Below are positions 24,693-35,726 of a DNA stretch of 64,000 nucleotides, in pieces; position 1 is the first letter of the stretch, and every line of letters begins with the position of its first letter. The DNA comes from Paramacrobiotus metropolitanus (Eukaryota; Tardigrada; Eutardigrada; Parachela; Macrobiotidae), in the NCBI RefSeq assembly GCF_019649055.1, contig NW_026570221.1, positions 1,178,001 to 1,242,000 of the forward strand, given 5' to 3'. The position numbers were made by a program, and so were the translations under genes. Under the pieces are notes generated by a model, which saw only the letters and a program-made list of their open reading frames with translations, searched no databases and had not been told where the DNA came from.

Positions 24693-26112
24693 ACCCAATC
24701 GCTAACCGCACCGCTTTGCCGCGACAACATGACAAAAAGACGGATTCAAAACGTTTCTTGGGTTCTCATAACATTCATCATTTTACCGTGAACTGCTTTT
24801 ATGCTTTTTGGCGTGCACACCCCATGACACTGTTCGATCGCTGTTCTGCGCTAGTTTGTTGACTTGACCACGCCCGCACCAGCGTGGCTGTCAAGTATAC
24901 CTACAGATGCTGTTGTTTTAAACAGTCATGCGACTACTGAGCATTTTGTATAAACTTTTTTGTCCTTTCTTAAAACAAAAAATGTTTGTAATTCGCAGTT
25001 AACACCGGCAGGCTATTAAACTTCAGAACGATAAACTACTTCATAGCTTACTGGTAGTCAAACATTGCTCTTACCTTGATGAAATGTCAGTTTTTACCAG
25101 AATGCCAGATTGTGTGGTTTTATTGTCACCATAACTTGGGAAACTTTGCATTATTTTACACGTTACAGTAAAATAGCATTCGACGTACAAAAACACGGTG
25201 ACAACTTTACGATACTGGTCAAACCCTGTATTCAAGAAAGCAGGCAACAGCTGCATTCACCGCGTGTAGTTGTCATATACTCGTATATATGTCAGCGATA
25301 CAACTTTTAATAGTTTCTCTTTCAAATTTTCCTATTCCTGTTTTAGATATCGATACTATAAACACGAGCTCTTTAAATTTAATGATTGTGTGTACGTTTT
25401 TTCAGTGAAAAAACTTGGTAAACAATGCTTTTGAAGTTTTTTAACCTTGGAGAGAGCTCGTTGGGCTCGAGTGCCCATAGTTTTACCATGCAAGAAAGGT
25501 CAACAATTGAGAACTCTTCTTGCATTTTGCCTTCCAGTGACTGCAGCTGCAGATGTGCTAATCATAAAATTAATATCGTCCAGTGACGCATATAGGTAGT
25601 TATATTCGTACCGTATGTTTACAATAGCGCGCTAAAAAGTGTGGTCGTAAAAGGTTACATAAACAAAATTCTTATGTCGTGCACGTCCGTTAACTGCGCA
25701 GACCGGATACCGATAGGTATTTGCATTTAAACAGGCGCCAACATTTCCTGAAACCGGTAGCCACCAAATGTCACCTAGACAGCGTTCCTTCCATTGTCTG
25801 GGTGACTTTCGGTGGCCACCAAGTTGGCACTGTCAGATATTCTACCCTACTCTAAGAAAGGCACGAGAAATACAACTTGTCACACGCGCGTGTGTGCATC
25901 TTTAAAATATATGTCTGTAAAAGACATCATTGTACAGGCTACACTTCGTACCTGCAGTAAAAGACTTGGTCGGATGTAGAGTACTCGTACTACGTAGGTA
26001 CCTGGAAAAATGTTAAGAAAAACCCGCACGTTGGCTGAGAAGAAACCGGTTGTAACTGTTGCGCTGCTTACTCATGCTGGTTTGTTAGCGGCATCTGTGT
26101 TCACTTCCGAGG
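24693..26112. other. Intergenic region with hairpin; left edge of retroelement unresolved
   Basis: No gene is evident. A hairpin-forming inverted repeat occupies 25756-25820. Somewhere after about 26000 the DIRS-type element begins, but I could not find its terminal repeat, so the left boundary is uncertain. Confidence 0.4.
25756..25820. repeat. Imperfect inverted repeat (hairpin)
   Basis: The left arm ggtagccaccaaatgtcacc pairs with the right-arm sequence gggtgactttcggtggccacc. About 23 of 28 positions match across a roughly 9-nt loop. It may be a foldback element remnant or a structured RNA. Confidence 0.55.
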
Positions 26113-27469
26113 TTGGGATGTACAAGTATTCGTCTACGTACAATGTGCCTGCATGAAAGCGGTGAATACACAAAAGGAACGGCACTGAAAGGAATCACTA
26201 TCGACCAGTGGCTCGCGTATGATAGGCAGTTCCGGTTAGCTGTCTGTCGAAATCCGAACGATGTCATGCAATGGTCACACAGAAACGATGATGCATATAC
26301 CGAGTACTTGCTGCAACCACTTGGGCATGACGCTGGTCAACCCACAGGCGGTGTAAGCAGAAATACTACGGTTCAGTGCTACAACTGCTGGGAATTCGGA
26401 CACATCAGGCCTGAATGTCCGACGTTGCATAGTAACACCAGCAATCGTCGTTCTTCATGGGTTGGGCAGTCGTTTCTCAGTCCCCCGCTGGAAGCGGGGG
26501 AGCAAAAGTTGACGAAGTCTGCCACCTCTGGAACAAAGGTCACTGCACAGCCGGTCTGTTCTGCCGATATGGTCGCCAACACCGATGTACCAGCTGTGGT
26601 CAACGTGAACACCGCGACTTCCAGTGCAAATCAAGAGCCAGTAACAGTTCCCAGTAATATCATTACTCCGTTGAAAGCTGAAGCTTTTGCAAACTATCTT
26701 CGTGAACACCCAGATCAGGATTATGTTTCATATATTTTGTGTATTTTGCGTTATGGTGCTGATATCGGATACCGTGGTCCAATTCGGAGCATTTCTACGC
26801 CTAATGCCGCATCTGCACGCATGTATTCCGATCACTTGCAGGCGCAGATTAATGCGGAAGTATCTTTATCGCATTCAGTACAGTAGGTCCTTTCTCTAAC
26901 CCGCCATTTCCAGTACTTCTAGTTAATTCGCTGGGCGTAAGACCAAAACCGGATGGGAAATTTCGTATACTGATGGACATGTCCCGGCCAGCTGGTGAAA
27001 GCGTCAATGATTATATCAGCAAGGATGATTACTCTCTAGCATTCTGCAGTGTAGATGACGCCGTTCGCATGCTTATTAAACTGGGCACAGGAGCTTTAAT
27101 GGCTTATTTATTTGATTTGCAGCATGCTTTCCGACTTGTTCCGGTAAGACCTGCCGACTGGCATTTATTAGGCTATCAGTGCGACGGGTTGTACTACAGA
27201 CTGTACTTCGATATCGTACTTCCTTTCGGTTCTCCCTCCTCTCCATTTCTATTCTGTCTAATATCGAATGCGGTACATTGGATATTCGTACATATAAACG
27301 GGCATGTTTTTATGCTACATTACGTTGACGACTTTTTTATCGCAACGTCGGCTGATCATCTCCTCTGCATGTCACTTATGAATAAATTTCCTGAATTGTG
27401 CGCAATTCTCGGTGTCCCATTAGCTGATAAAAAAACTGAAGGCCCGTCTACAACGCTTAACGGGATGTA
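26113..27469 (+). mobile_element. DIRS-type retroelement: gag-like and reverse transcriptase remnant
   Basis: Three open blocks in different frames read in element order. The first (26113-26886) has a CCHC knuckle, CYNCWEFGHIRPEC, and later LRYGADIGYRGP, typical of the segment before the reverse transcriptase in DIRS-order elements. A second zinc-finger-like stretch (HLWNKGHCTAGLFCRYG, then CTSCGQREHRDFQC) lies in another frame at about 26510-26640. The third (26900-27469) is the reverse transcriptase itself, with FRILMDMSRP, YISKDDYSL, ADWHLLGYQCDG, PFGSPSSPF and the catalytic box YVDDFF, then KKTEGPSTTL. The frames are broken by stops and shifts, so the element is inactive. No long terminal or split repeats were found. 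Confidence 0.8.
26482..26500. repeat. Perfect 8-bp stem hairpin inside the retroelement
   Basis: CCCCCGCT and AGCGGGGG flank a 3-nt loop. It sits between the CCHC knuckle and the second zinc-finger-like block, near the point where the coding frame switches. Confidence 0.6.
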
Positions 27470-28312
27470 ACTGTTTACAACATGCCAATTTTATTGACAA
27501 CTTTGAGAATTTGTTGTGCGCCTTTGGTTGGTCTGTTCTCGAAGTGCAAAGATTCATTAGAAACCTTATAAATTGCACTTTTTAACATATAAGTTTTAAA
27601 ATGAAGCCTAAAAGTGCAAACGGGATATAAAATATTAAGTTGTATGTGCCCCAAAAACTACGCTGAAGCACCCAATGGGGCAACTTCAAGTTTGCTGTTT
27701 CTAAATATAACGTATAATTTTTTTACATATTGATTTATTTGGAAAAATCTTATGTAAAAATAGTAAAGATATAAATTTTAAACATGAAACTAATTCCCTA
27801 ACTGAGAAAACCACTGAGCGTTGGAATTCGAATTGACTCCAAAACCAAAAAACCCAGTATGTAAAATAATTTTGTCTTCCAACGGTACCAAGAACAGCCA
27901 ATTCCATTGCGGCAATGGATTACAAGGCGCGTAGAACTGTCCAAACTTTAATTCTAGTAAATATGGGTTTTGTTTTCGAAAATGGTCCTCTGCATCGGCG
28001 CAGAAAGTAAACATACCACCACGCTACCTGCAGGCTGCATATAGCGTTCATCAAATCGCAGTCTGCGCGCGGTAGCAGCGCAACGCAGACACGCAGCCCG
28101 CGTGCGGTTGTTTGCGGTTCGGTTTGAGAGGAGATGGCAGTTAAGTGAATCGAACGTACTGCTGGACCCGAGCGTCGTTTTAGACCCACGGTACCTTTTG
28201 ATCTTTTACACAGTTGTGCTTTTATTTGGATCTTCGATTTTCGAAAAAACATCCATTTTAAAGAGCATTTTTTTCTACCTGGGAAACTGTAGCTATTGTA
28301 ACTCCTCTGAAA
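27470..28312. other. Interruption between reverse transcriptase and RNase H of the element
   Basis: Coding similarity to DIRS reverse transcriptase stops after KKTEGPSTTL and resumes near 28320 with RLKCLGIVLGS. The intervening ~0.85 kb has no recognised coding content. The 7-mer tgaaggc occurs at 27437 and again at 28314, which could be a target-site duplication from a secondary insertion. No terminal inverted repeats were obvious. Confidence 0.4.
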
Positions 28313-29044
28313 ATGAAGGCAAAACAATTACCTCGCCTTAAGTGTCTTGGCATTGTGCTTGGTTCTGTTTCGCAGACACTCAGTCTACCGCACGGGAAAC
28401 TAGCTGATATAATAGCTCTTCTTAATACCTGGAAATTTAAAAGTGTGTGCAACCGTACAGAATTGCAAAGTCTAATTGGATCTCTCATGTTTGCATCGAA
28501 GTGTGTGCCGGTTGGTCGTCTGTTTACGAGGAGGCTTATTGCACAACTGTCAGTGGTAAAAAATTTAACTGAAAATAAGATCAGTCTCGACGACGATTTT
28601 CAAGGGGATATCGACTGGTGGCTTGAACTTCTTCCAAAGTGGAATGGTACAGCTAAATTTCTCGAACCAGATTGGACTCGTTGCGATACAATCCAGCTGT
28701 ACACCGATGCATCAGCTACTATCGGTTGTGCCGGATATTTTAATGGCGCTTGGTTTCAGTATCGCTGGCCAGCTTATATATTGGATGCAGAACTATCAAT
28801 AGAGTGCCTTGAGATGATTCCCATACTTGCTGCACTAACACTATGGGAATCAAAGTTGTGCAGGCGAAAAGTAATTTTTCACTGCGATAATCTCGGCGCC
28901 TCTCAAGCCTGGGAAAACTATACATCTTGTAGCAGAATTGTCCTCGAAATAATGCGTCGGATGGTGGCTATCGCAGCTCAACTTAATTTTTCTATTACTA
29001 TTAAGCATATATCTGGTATTAACAATAGCATTGCTGATTCTTAA
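28313..29044 (+). mobile_element. DIRS-type retroelement: RNase H segment
   Basis: The open frame continues the element: LGIVLGSVSQTLSLPHGKL, a helical connection with LQSLIGSLMFASKCVPVGR, then RNase H with LYTDASATIGCAGYF, ELSIECLEMIPI, IFHCDNLGASQAW and HISGINNSIADS. The Asp and Glu positions of RNase H are present (YTDAS, IECLE, FHCDN). A stop follows IADS. It is in the same orientation as the reverse transcriptase block and separated from it by about 0.85 kb. Confidence 0.8.
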
Positions 29045-29149
29045 TGACGGTTTTAGATGAAACCTTTTTTGCCAGCCTTGTGCCAAACGCAGATTCATTA
29101 CAGCTAAATGTACCGGAAAGTCTACTGATCGATCTGCTAAATTGTCATG

Positions 29150-29640
29150 CGCTTCATCGCTAGATTGCCTTGATAAAACAGTCAACAGACTACGATTTCA
29201 TCATATTGCGCTACCTTCTAGAAAAACCTGTGGAAGTGGCATGAATAAATTTACCGATTTCTGCCAGCTGTAACAGTTATCTCCGTTAAATATCACTCAA
29301 TCAACAATATTGCGGTATTTGGCTTTTTCTGTTTGAAAGTGGTATTTCTTATTCTTCTGTCAAAGTTTACTTATCAGCGGTTTACAATTCGCTTAAAAAA
29401 ACGGTTCAACTTTCGACTTTAGCTCCCTAGTATTTCTCAGTGTCTTCTCGGTTTTAAGCGTCTACAAGGCGTAATTACGGACAGCAGATTGCCAATTACC
29501 ATTGATCACATGCGCGTTATCAAGTCAAATATCGATCGATCGGCGGTTTTATCAGTGCACGAAAAACATTCATATTGGAGCATGTTTAAATTGTGTTTCT
29601 TACAGCATGTTTACATTACATTGATTAATAGAAAATTATT
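29150..29640 (+). mobile_element. Tyrosine-recombinase remnant of the DIRS-type element
   Basis: Degenerate coding sequence in shifting frames reads like the recombinase of DIRS/Ngaro elements: FTDFCQL, a YSSVKVYLSAVYNSLKK stretch (core-binding region), then FKRLQGVITDSRLPITIDHM and a SYWSMFKLCF segment. Stops and frame changes are frequent, so it is a relic. Its presence after RNase H is what assigns the element to the tyrosine-recombinase retroelements rather than to LTR elements. Confidence 0.6.
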
Positions 29641-29917
29641 ATCTCTTGAGAGATGATTACACGTTGCGCCCGTTCCAACTCAAAAAGAAAGACTACTCAA
29701 AAAGAGATCATATTGTCGCAACTTTGCTGTCAATGGTTTAAGAGCTCTGCTGTTCTGGAACAGGCAAGAGAAGATTTACTAAGCGTATACAAATTATAAG
29801 CGGCACTTGACCTTTAAGTTAATTTAAGGTGTTTTTAAGCGCTGCATTTTAACGACAGCAAAAACATGAGGACGCATCTTATGGGACAAAAACACACATG
29901 GTACAATTGGTATGTAC
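29641..29917. other. Non-coding stretch between retroelement relic and IRL2
   Basis: I see no exon 4 or 5 of the adjacent IR-like gene here, although all intact paralogues have exon 4 within about 0.5 kb of exon 3. The sequence is unassigned. Confidence 0.4.
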
Positions 29918-31143
29918 CATAAATTCAATGGAAGCCGTCTTGGCGAGAAACAGTGGATCAAATCCGGAGTCAACAAAACCGGTAATGGTCCGGAATGGCG
30001 GTACCCAAAGCGACCCGGCCGCTAAACGCGAACTAATATTTGCGTTCATCAAACTGGTTGCAAAATATGTGTAGAAGAGCCACTGCAGGAGCAAGAATTT
30101 AGCGCTGTGGTAGGTCTTGGGCGTCGAGATGTCATCTGGTCAGAATAAAAAGAAGTTCAAAATACGAAATTTATAATCATCTGATAAGGCCAAAAATGTT
30201 GACCTTGGTTGAAGAAGCCACTAACGACGTCGTGAAGGCTTCGAGAAATTACATTGACATTCTGCAAAGATTTCAGGCTGTGGGTAGCAGAACTGCGCAT
30301 AACTGGTGTTCGTTTTCCATGATCATCTTCACCCACCGTACGAACAAAAATTAGAACCAAAAAAACGCAGAGCGACATCAGCAAGAGTTCCAGCCACAAG
30401 TACGTCAAGGCTTTGTAAAATAAAGCGTCAATGACTGAATTAGCTGCAACCGCGGAATCCACCAGCCAGCGCTTGTGGATGGCAATATCGCAACTGCGTA
30501 ACAGAAATCCTGTTATCAGTTCGAAACGACGGACACGCGCTGGCGTAGCGGTCAAGGGACAAAGGCTCATATCGACATTGCCAGCTAAAAACTCGGCTGG
30601 CGCTCCTTCGTAGTCAGTTCCATAAGTAGTGAATTTTGTTGGAGCAGCAGTGACAGGTAACATAAGCAATCTTAAATAAAAGCAAAGATGATAAATTTTA
30701 CAACAATTAATGATATACAGAGTCATATAGGTATGAATAACGTCATATAGGTATGAATAACAATTATAGCAGTTTATCCTTAGGGATACTATCACCTAGT
30801 CTGCATCGAGCCATTAATACATTTCACAACAGACTGCCATTCGATAATCGTTTTCGTATCCTACATTTTAGGAGCGTGCAAAATAGTTGCTCACCGCAGT
30901 CCTATGGTTTTCCTATTAACTGCAAAACTTTATAGATATTCCACAGAAGCACCCTGAACCATGCGGGTTTTCGAAGTTCCATGGGGGGTTATCCGAGACA
31001 GCGACGGTAAACCATGTACTGGAATTCAGCACCCCGAAATCTTCGCTACCACGTTTTCCCACCTCCGATTGCGACTGATTATTGCAGATAGTGAGCGATA
31101 GCTCGTCGCAGGCTCTGTGCAGCTTTTGATAACTATTTTCCAT
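29918..31143 (-). pseudogene. IR-like receptor 2 (IRL2), truncated pseudogene
   Basis: Exons 1-3 are recognisable at about 30895-31143, 30204-30670 and 29918-30135. Exon 1 (MENSYQKLHRACDELSL, then VSDNPPWNFENP) carries a 1-nt deletion after CGISI, and a TAG follows in the restored frame before the donor. Exons 2 and 3 stay open and include CPLTATPAR, the QG pore-loop end, NANISSRLAAG and FVDSGFDPLFLAK. Exons 4 and 5, the S2 half and last membrane helix, are absent; the DIRS-type relic lies just downstream. It therefore cannot make a receptor. Closest relatives in the window are IRL3, IRL4, IRL5 and IRL7. Either the frameshift or the 3' loss could have come first. Confidence 0.8.
30722..30761. 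repeat. Perfect 20-bp tandem duplication
   Basis: The unit gtcatataggtatgaataac occurs twice head to tail, inside intron 1 of the IRL2 pseudogene. Confidence 0.9.
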
Positions 31144-32327
31144 CCGAAAATGGAAATAACGTTATCAAAAATTAAAAACTACAAAAACAGGGCTGATCTG
31201 AGCGATAATCAGTCAAGTTAGTATCGCATCATGGTTGCTTTAGGGAGTATGTATGCTGCGCAAGTCAACATACTTAAGAAGTACTTAAACTGACCATTAA
31301 TCTGCCCTCTGTGCTAGCAAATAAAGTATGCCACATGAAGATCTTTGGGGAAACTTGCAGTCGCTAGCGCCCCATCGCTGTCTGCCAACATATGTAGACT
31401 TGTTTTATCACCTTTTCCTCGCCTGTTGTTTCAGATGCACACTATTGCACTCGAGTTGCATTCGCCAACAGTTACTGTCGTACGAGTATGTGTTCACAAA
31501 TTTGGCGTCCGTATTATACGTACGCGCGAAGTACGCATTGTATGGAAAGTATGCAGAAAGATTATTAATTTTTCATTTTTTCATTTCGATTCTGCTCCAG
31601 TTGTAGCCGAAGGGGCGATTTGGTGCAGAACCTTAAATTAGAGACGAGTCACTGAGTCAACTGTCTGACCATAAACTTTAAACTAGAGTACACAGAGAGG
31701 GCGTGCAGGTATATCTTTACTTTAACGTCCTGCCAACGAATCTTCGGGCATGTCCGAAATCGGCCCCGAAAAATTTATTTGTGCAAAACAATTGCGAAGA
31801 AAACTTGTGAATAAACCTTTTTAGTGGTTAATTTTTAGCGGAATCCTTTCGTCGAATATTTTACCCGGTTTCGTGCAGAATCGCTGATGTTCCGTTGTAC
31901 AAGAAACTGAGGGAAGTATAAGCAATATAATTCCTGTTCGAAGCGGTCGAGGTTTCAGTTTCTTACAGGCGCTGTAATTGTTGTCGTACATATTACATAG
32001 CAACTTCCACAGCGTCATGTTAGCTGTTTGTGTTGCCATTAAAATATCGGCTGCTCGAGGTAGAAGCTTTGTCGACTTGGCGTCGATTGGAATCATACAA
32101 TCGCACAAGGACGGGTAGCAGACTAGCAGGAAGTGGAAAATCGGCGTTGGGAGGTAAATAATACAGCTTTGACCGTCATTTTTATTGAATCATTATGCTG
32201 CTGTCGGCTTTTTGGTTTTCACATATTTAAGAAGTTACCACTGCCCATAAATATGACGTAAAGTACTACAAGTACATTCCGAAAATCAAGTACTTACTAC
32301 GTACAACGTAGTAGATAATCAAGAAAA
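31144..32327. other. Intergenic between IRL2 and IRL3
   Basis: Open stretches on both strands (31328-31641 plus, 31821-32108 minus) match nothing I know and overlap in several frames, as random sequence would. The left part should be the former IRL2 promoter. Confidence 0.4.
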
Positions 32328-34816
32328 TCAACCAGGAACGATCGATGGAAATGTTTTACGGTATGCTCTGCTTTTGCCGACCTCCATGAAGAACACGACT
32401 GCAGCCATAAAAAGCATTCCCAAAACCGTATAAATCGTGGTTAACAGAACCGGCATACGAATCTGAGCGACCCGTTTTTTGTTACGCTGGGATTCAGGAA
32501 TGTACGGCACACTGTACGCAGAATAAAGCTGATCGAAATGGAGATCTACGATGCGCTGCAAGTTGCCGGTTTTAGCTAGTCGAACTACCCTGCAAATAAA
32601 TTGGGTAAGTATCTGTATTTTGAAGAACAGAGTACAAAATGAACTATCGCCATATTGGCACAGAAAAGTTAAAAGCGCGGCGCATTCGATACCAGTATAA
32701 TCACTTTTATTACTAGTATTGTACATGTCGGTTACTAAATTAAATTAATTCAAATTGTACAGTTAATGATGAAATAAGAAAGTAAAGATTACATTGTCCT
32801 ACATGTCATCAATTTTAGAAGATAGCGATGACTGGTTTGGAAGCTGGTAGAAGGCAATATAGTTGTAGAAAGGTGCCTTAACCGCGGTGACAAAGCCTGC
32901 TTTCCGGAACAGCGGTGTTTCGTCCATGCTGAAAATAGCCACCTTATCGTACTCTGAAACTGATGCAGCGTATTCAAGGAACAAGGCCAAAGAGCTTCCG
33001 GAATCATATTGTCGCATCTTTGGAGTCAACGGTTTTAACACCCGGCTGTTCTAAAATGTACACTCATGCTAAGACTAAACACAGTATTAGGTCCATGAAA
33101 ATTATTTTGGTTGGGTTACTATGATACGTACACAGTGTACAAACCCATTATTATCATAAAAACGAATGAAATGAATACAAAAATATGCCAACAAAGAGGA
33201 ACCAACCATAAATTCAATAGACGCGGTTTTTGCGAGAAACAGTGGATCGAAACCGGAGTGTACGAAGCCGGTAACGGTCTGGAAGGGCGCTACCAAAATC
33301 GATCCCGTTAAACTCGAGCTAACATTGGCGTTCATCAAAGTGATGGCGAAGTACGTGTAGAACAGCCATTGCAGGACGACTAATTTCGCTCCATGGTACG
33401 TTTTGGGTGTCGCAATGTCACCTGTACGTATAATATAGAATTAACGTTCAAAACATGCAAGGTCACAACGATGTGGTAGAATCAAAGCCAGAGGTGACCT
33501 TGATTGAAGAAACCGGTGACAATGTCGTGCAGACTCCGAAGAACGACGTTGACATGGCGCGCAGAAGCCTGGCTTTTGCAGGAAGAACAAGACTTCGATG
33601 TATGTTTTTCTTGTGTAGTATGAAGATCACCAGCTGTTCGCACAAAAATCAAGACCAGGAAAGCGCAGAGCGTCGTCAACAGTAGTCCCAGCCACGAATC
33701 GCTCATGGCTTGATAAAGTAAGCCATTGATGATTGAATCAGCTGCAATTCCTGAATCCACTAGCCAACGCTCATGGATAGCAATATGGCAGTTTCGTAAG
33801 AGATAGCCAGTAATCAATTGGAAGTGGCGGACACGAGCGGGCGTGGCGGCCAAGGGACAAATGCTCATGTCAGCGTTTCCCGTTAGTAAATCGGCTGGTG
33901 CTCCCTCGTATTTAATTCCATCAGCGGTGGTAAATTTTGTAAGAGGAGGAGTAACCGGTGACAGCAAAAACCTTTGCAGAAATTGAAAGTGAGGGTGATT
34001 TAGGAAATTATTTGACATGCTTTCGAAAATTACAGTAATCGTAAGTTTATACAGATAGTAAAGTATCATGAATTACTAATTGACCAGTGCATATATTTCA
34101 TCATGTAACGCGCTGTCACGTGGACTGTGACATGATCAGCTGTAGAACCATGATGTGGGCTAGCAATCTACCGTAGTTCTACACATCCTAGAACGGGTCC
34201 CCACCAAAAGAAAACTAGTTCTTCTGTTATCTGTATTGGTCAATTCGTAGCAAACTAGTTCTTCTGTGATCTGTATTGGTCAAACACATATTTATAGTTT
34301 TCAGCTATTAAATGTATTGTGCTTTTGTAAGGATAGCGCGGGCCAGATACTTATGCATGCAATATTAGACGTTCAGTCAATACATGTATTACGTATATAC
34401 AGAACAATCTATGTAATACAAACCTTCAACTTTTTACTTGATTAAAAAAGACATTAATTTAAGGCAAAACAGTAAAAACTTAAAATGAACTCTCTTTAAA
34501 CCTGTCTTTGAAGGTCTTAAGACATCGAATACATATGTTTGTGCATTTTTTTCTGAGCTCATTACCGTAATCCAAGCCTTTTCCCGATTAACCGTAAAAC
34601 TGTTATGGATATTCCACAGAAACACCCGGAACCAGGTGGACTTTCGAAATTCCATGGTGGATTATCTGACACAGCGACCGTAAATAAGACACTGGAATTG
34701 TAAGCCATAAAATCTTCATTATCAGTTTCTGCCGTTCCAGATTGCGAGTGATCACTACATAGAATCAGTGAAAGCTCTTTACAGGTTCTGTATAACTTTT
34801 GATAACTGCTTTCCAT
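32328..34816 (-). CDS. IR-like ionotropic glutamate receptor 3 (IRL3)
   Basis: Intact five-exon channel subunit: 34566-34816, 33499-33971, 33207-33421, 32803-33050 and 32328-32589, about 482 residues. Exon 1 begins MESSYQKLYRTCKELSL and reaches PPWNFESPPGSGCFCG, the start of S1. Exon 2 has CPLAATPARVRHF with the ligand-type Arg, membrane segment 1 (LLLTTLCAFLVLIFV) and the pore-loop end FFNQG. Exon 3 has NANVSSSLTGSILVAPF, the third membrane segment. Exon 4, S2, has YDSGSSLALF and the acidic SMDETPLFRKAGF. Exon 5 starts VVRLAKTGNLQ and ends with a membrane helix and a basic tail. There is no amino-terminal domain. It is the best reference member of the PPWNFESPPGSG subgroup. Confidence 0.87.
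34212..34283. repeat. Direct repeat of 32 bp at 40-bp spacing
   Basis: aaactagttcttctgt followed by atctgtattggtcaa occurs at 34212 and again at 34252 with one mismatch (t/g). It lies in intron 1 of IRL3. Confidence 0.75.
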
Positions 34817-35590
34817 CGGGCGGTCAGTGGTGGAACTGCGTCAAATTCGGCCAAACTAGAGCAAACTTACGGTTGTTTTGACTGTTAGTGTGAACTGTAA
34901 AGTTAAAATCGCGCAAGTGTCTGCGCCGAATCGGGGTGAAACAAACATTTTAGATCATGAAACAGTCAGAAAGTCGGCGTCAACATGTTGAGGTCAATTT
35001 GCAACTTTCATATGCAAATATTTATGAAGTGCTGCGTGAGCTCCACAAAGCATTGTGCGGCATAGGAATCATGAAAGTCGATACTCGGTGCATCACTATC
35101 CCCTGGGAACCCCAAAGGTCATTCATTACTGATCTGCATAAATATGGAGCAAGACAAAATAAATTAAGTTATCGGTACATTTACTATCCGTAAATACTTA
35201 GCCTAACCAGGACAAACGAGCAAAATCGTATATACGATCATATGTGACGAAGCCGTACTATGGCAAGCCCGAGTGGACTAAAGATACTAGTACTTTGTAG
35301 TGAAAATGTTAAACCGACTCGTTTTGCTAAAGCCTATACTGTACTTCACACTTTTTTAGGTACTAGCGGCAAAGGTAACAACGGCGATTGACAACGGCAC
35401 AGAATGCCGCATTTTACAGCAAATCATTCACAACTTCGTTGCCAAGACCAGATGACGGTACCAAAGTTCATTTAGTGCCAAAGTCATCGCTTAACATGGT
35501 AGTTGATTTGCGCTTTGAGTGATTTCTCCTGTGCGCCCGTTTTGCTGCATAAACTTCTACCAACAGTACCATGCCAGAAAAGACAAGTAA
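34817..35590. other. Intergenic between IRL3 and IRL4
   Basis: The right end contains the displaced tail of IRL4 exon 5, reading MVLLVEVYAAKRAH on the minus strand near 35520-35575. The rest shows no recognisable gene; an open frame at 34957-35193 on plus has no known relatives to my eye. Confidence 0.4.
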
Positions 35591-35726
35591 ATCAGCATGT
35601 AAAGCGTAGAATGCAAAACCGGCATTCTTATAGACGTTGTTCGCTGCTTGATTGGCGGATCAGCATGTAAAGCGTAGAATGCAAAACCGGCATTCTTATA
35701 GACGTTGTTCGCTGCTTGATTGGCGG
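35591..35726. repeat. Perfect 68-bp tandem duplication in IRL4 exon 5
   Basis: Copies at 35591-35658 and 35659-35726 are identical over all 68 bases, beginning atcagcatgtaaagcgtag. Because 68 is not a multiple of three the duplication shifts the frame. Perfect identity suggests it is recent. Confidence 0.95.

Noticed and set aside
34957-35193. Plus-strand open frame of 78 codons
   Set aside because: No features beyond its length; between two receptor genes with no promoter or splice evidence.
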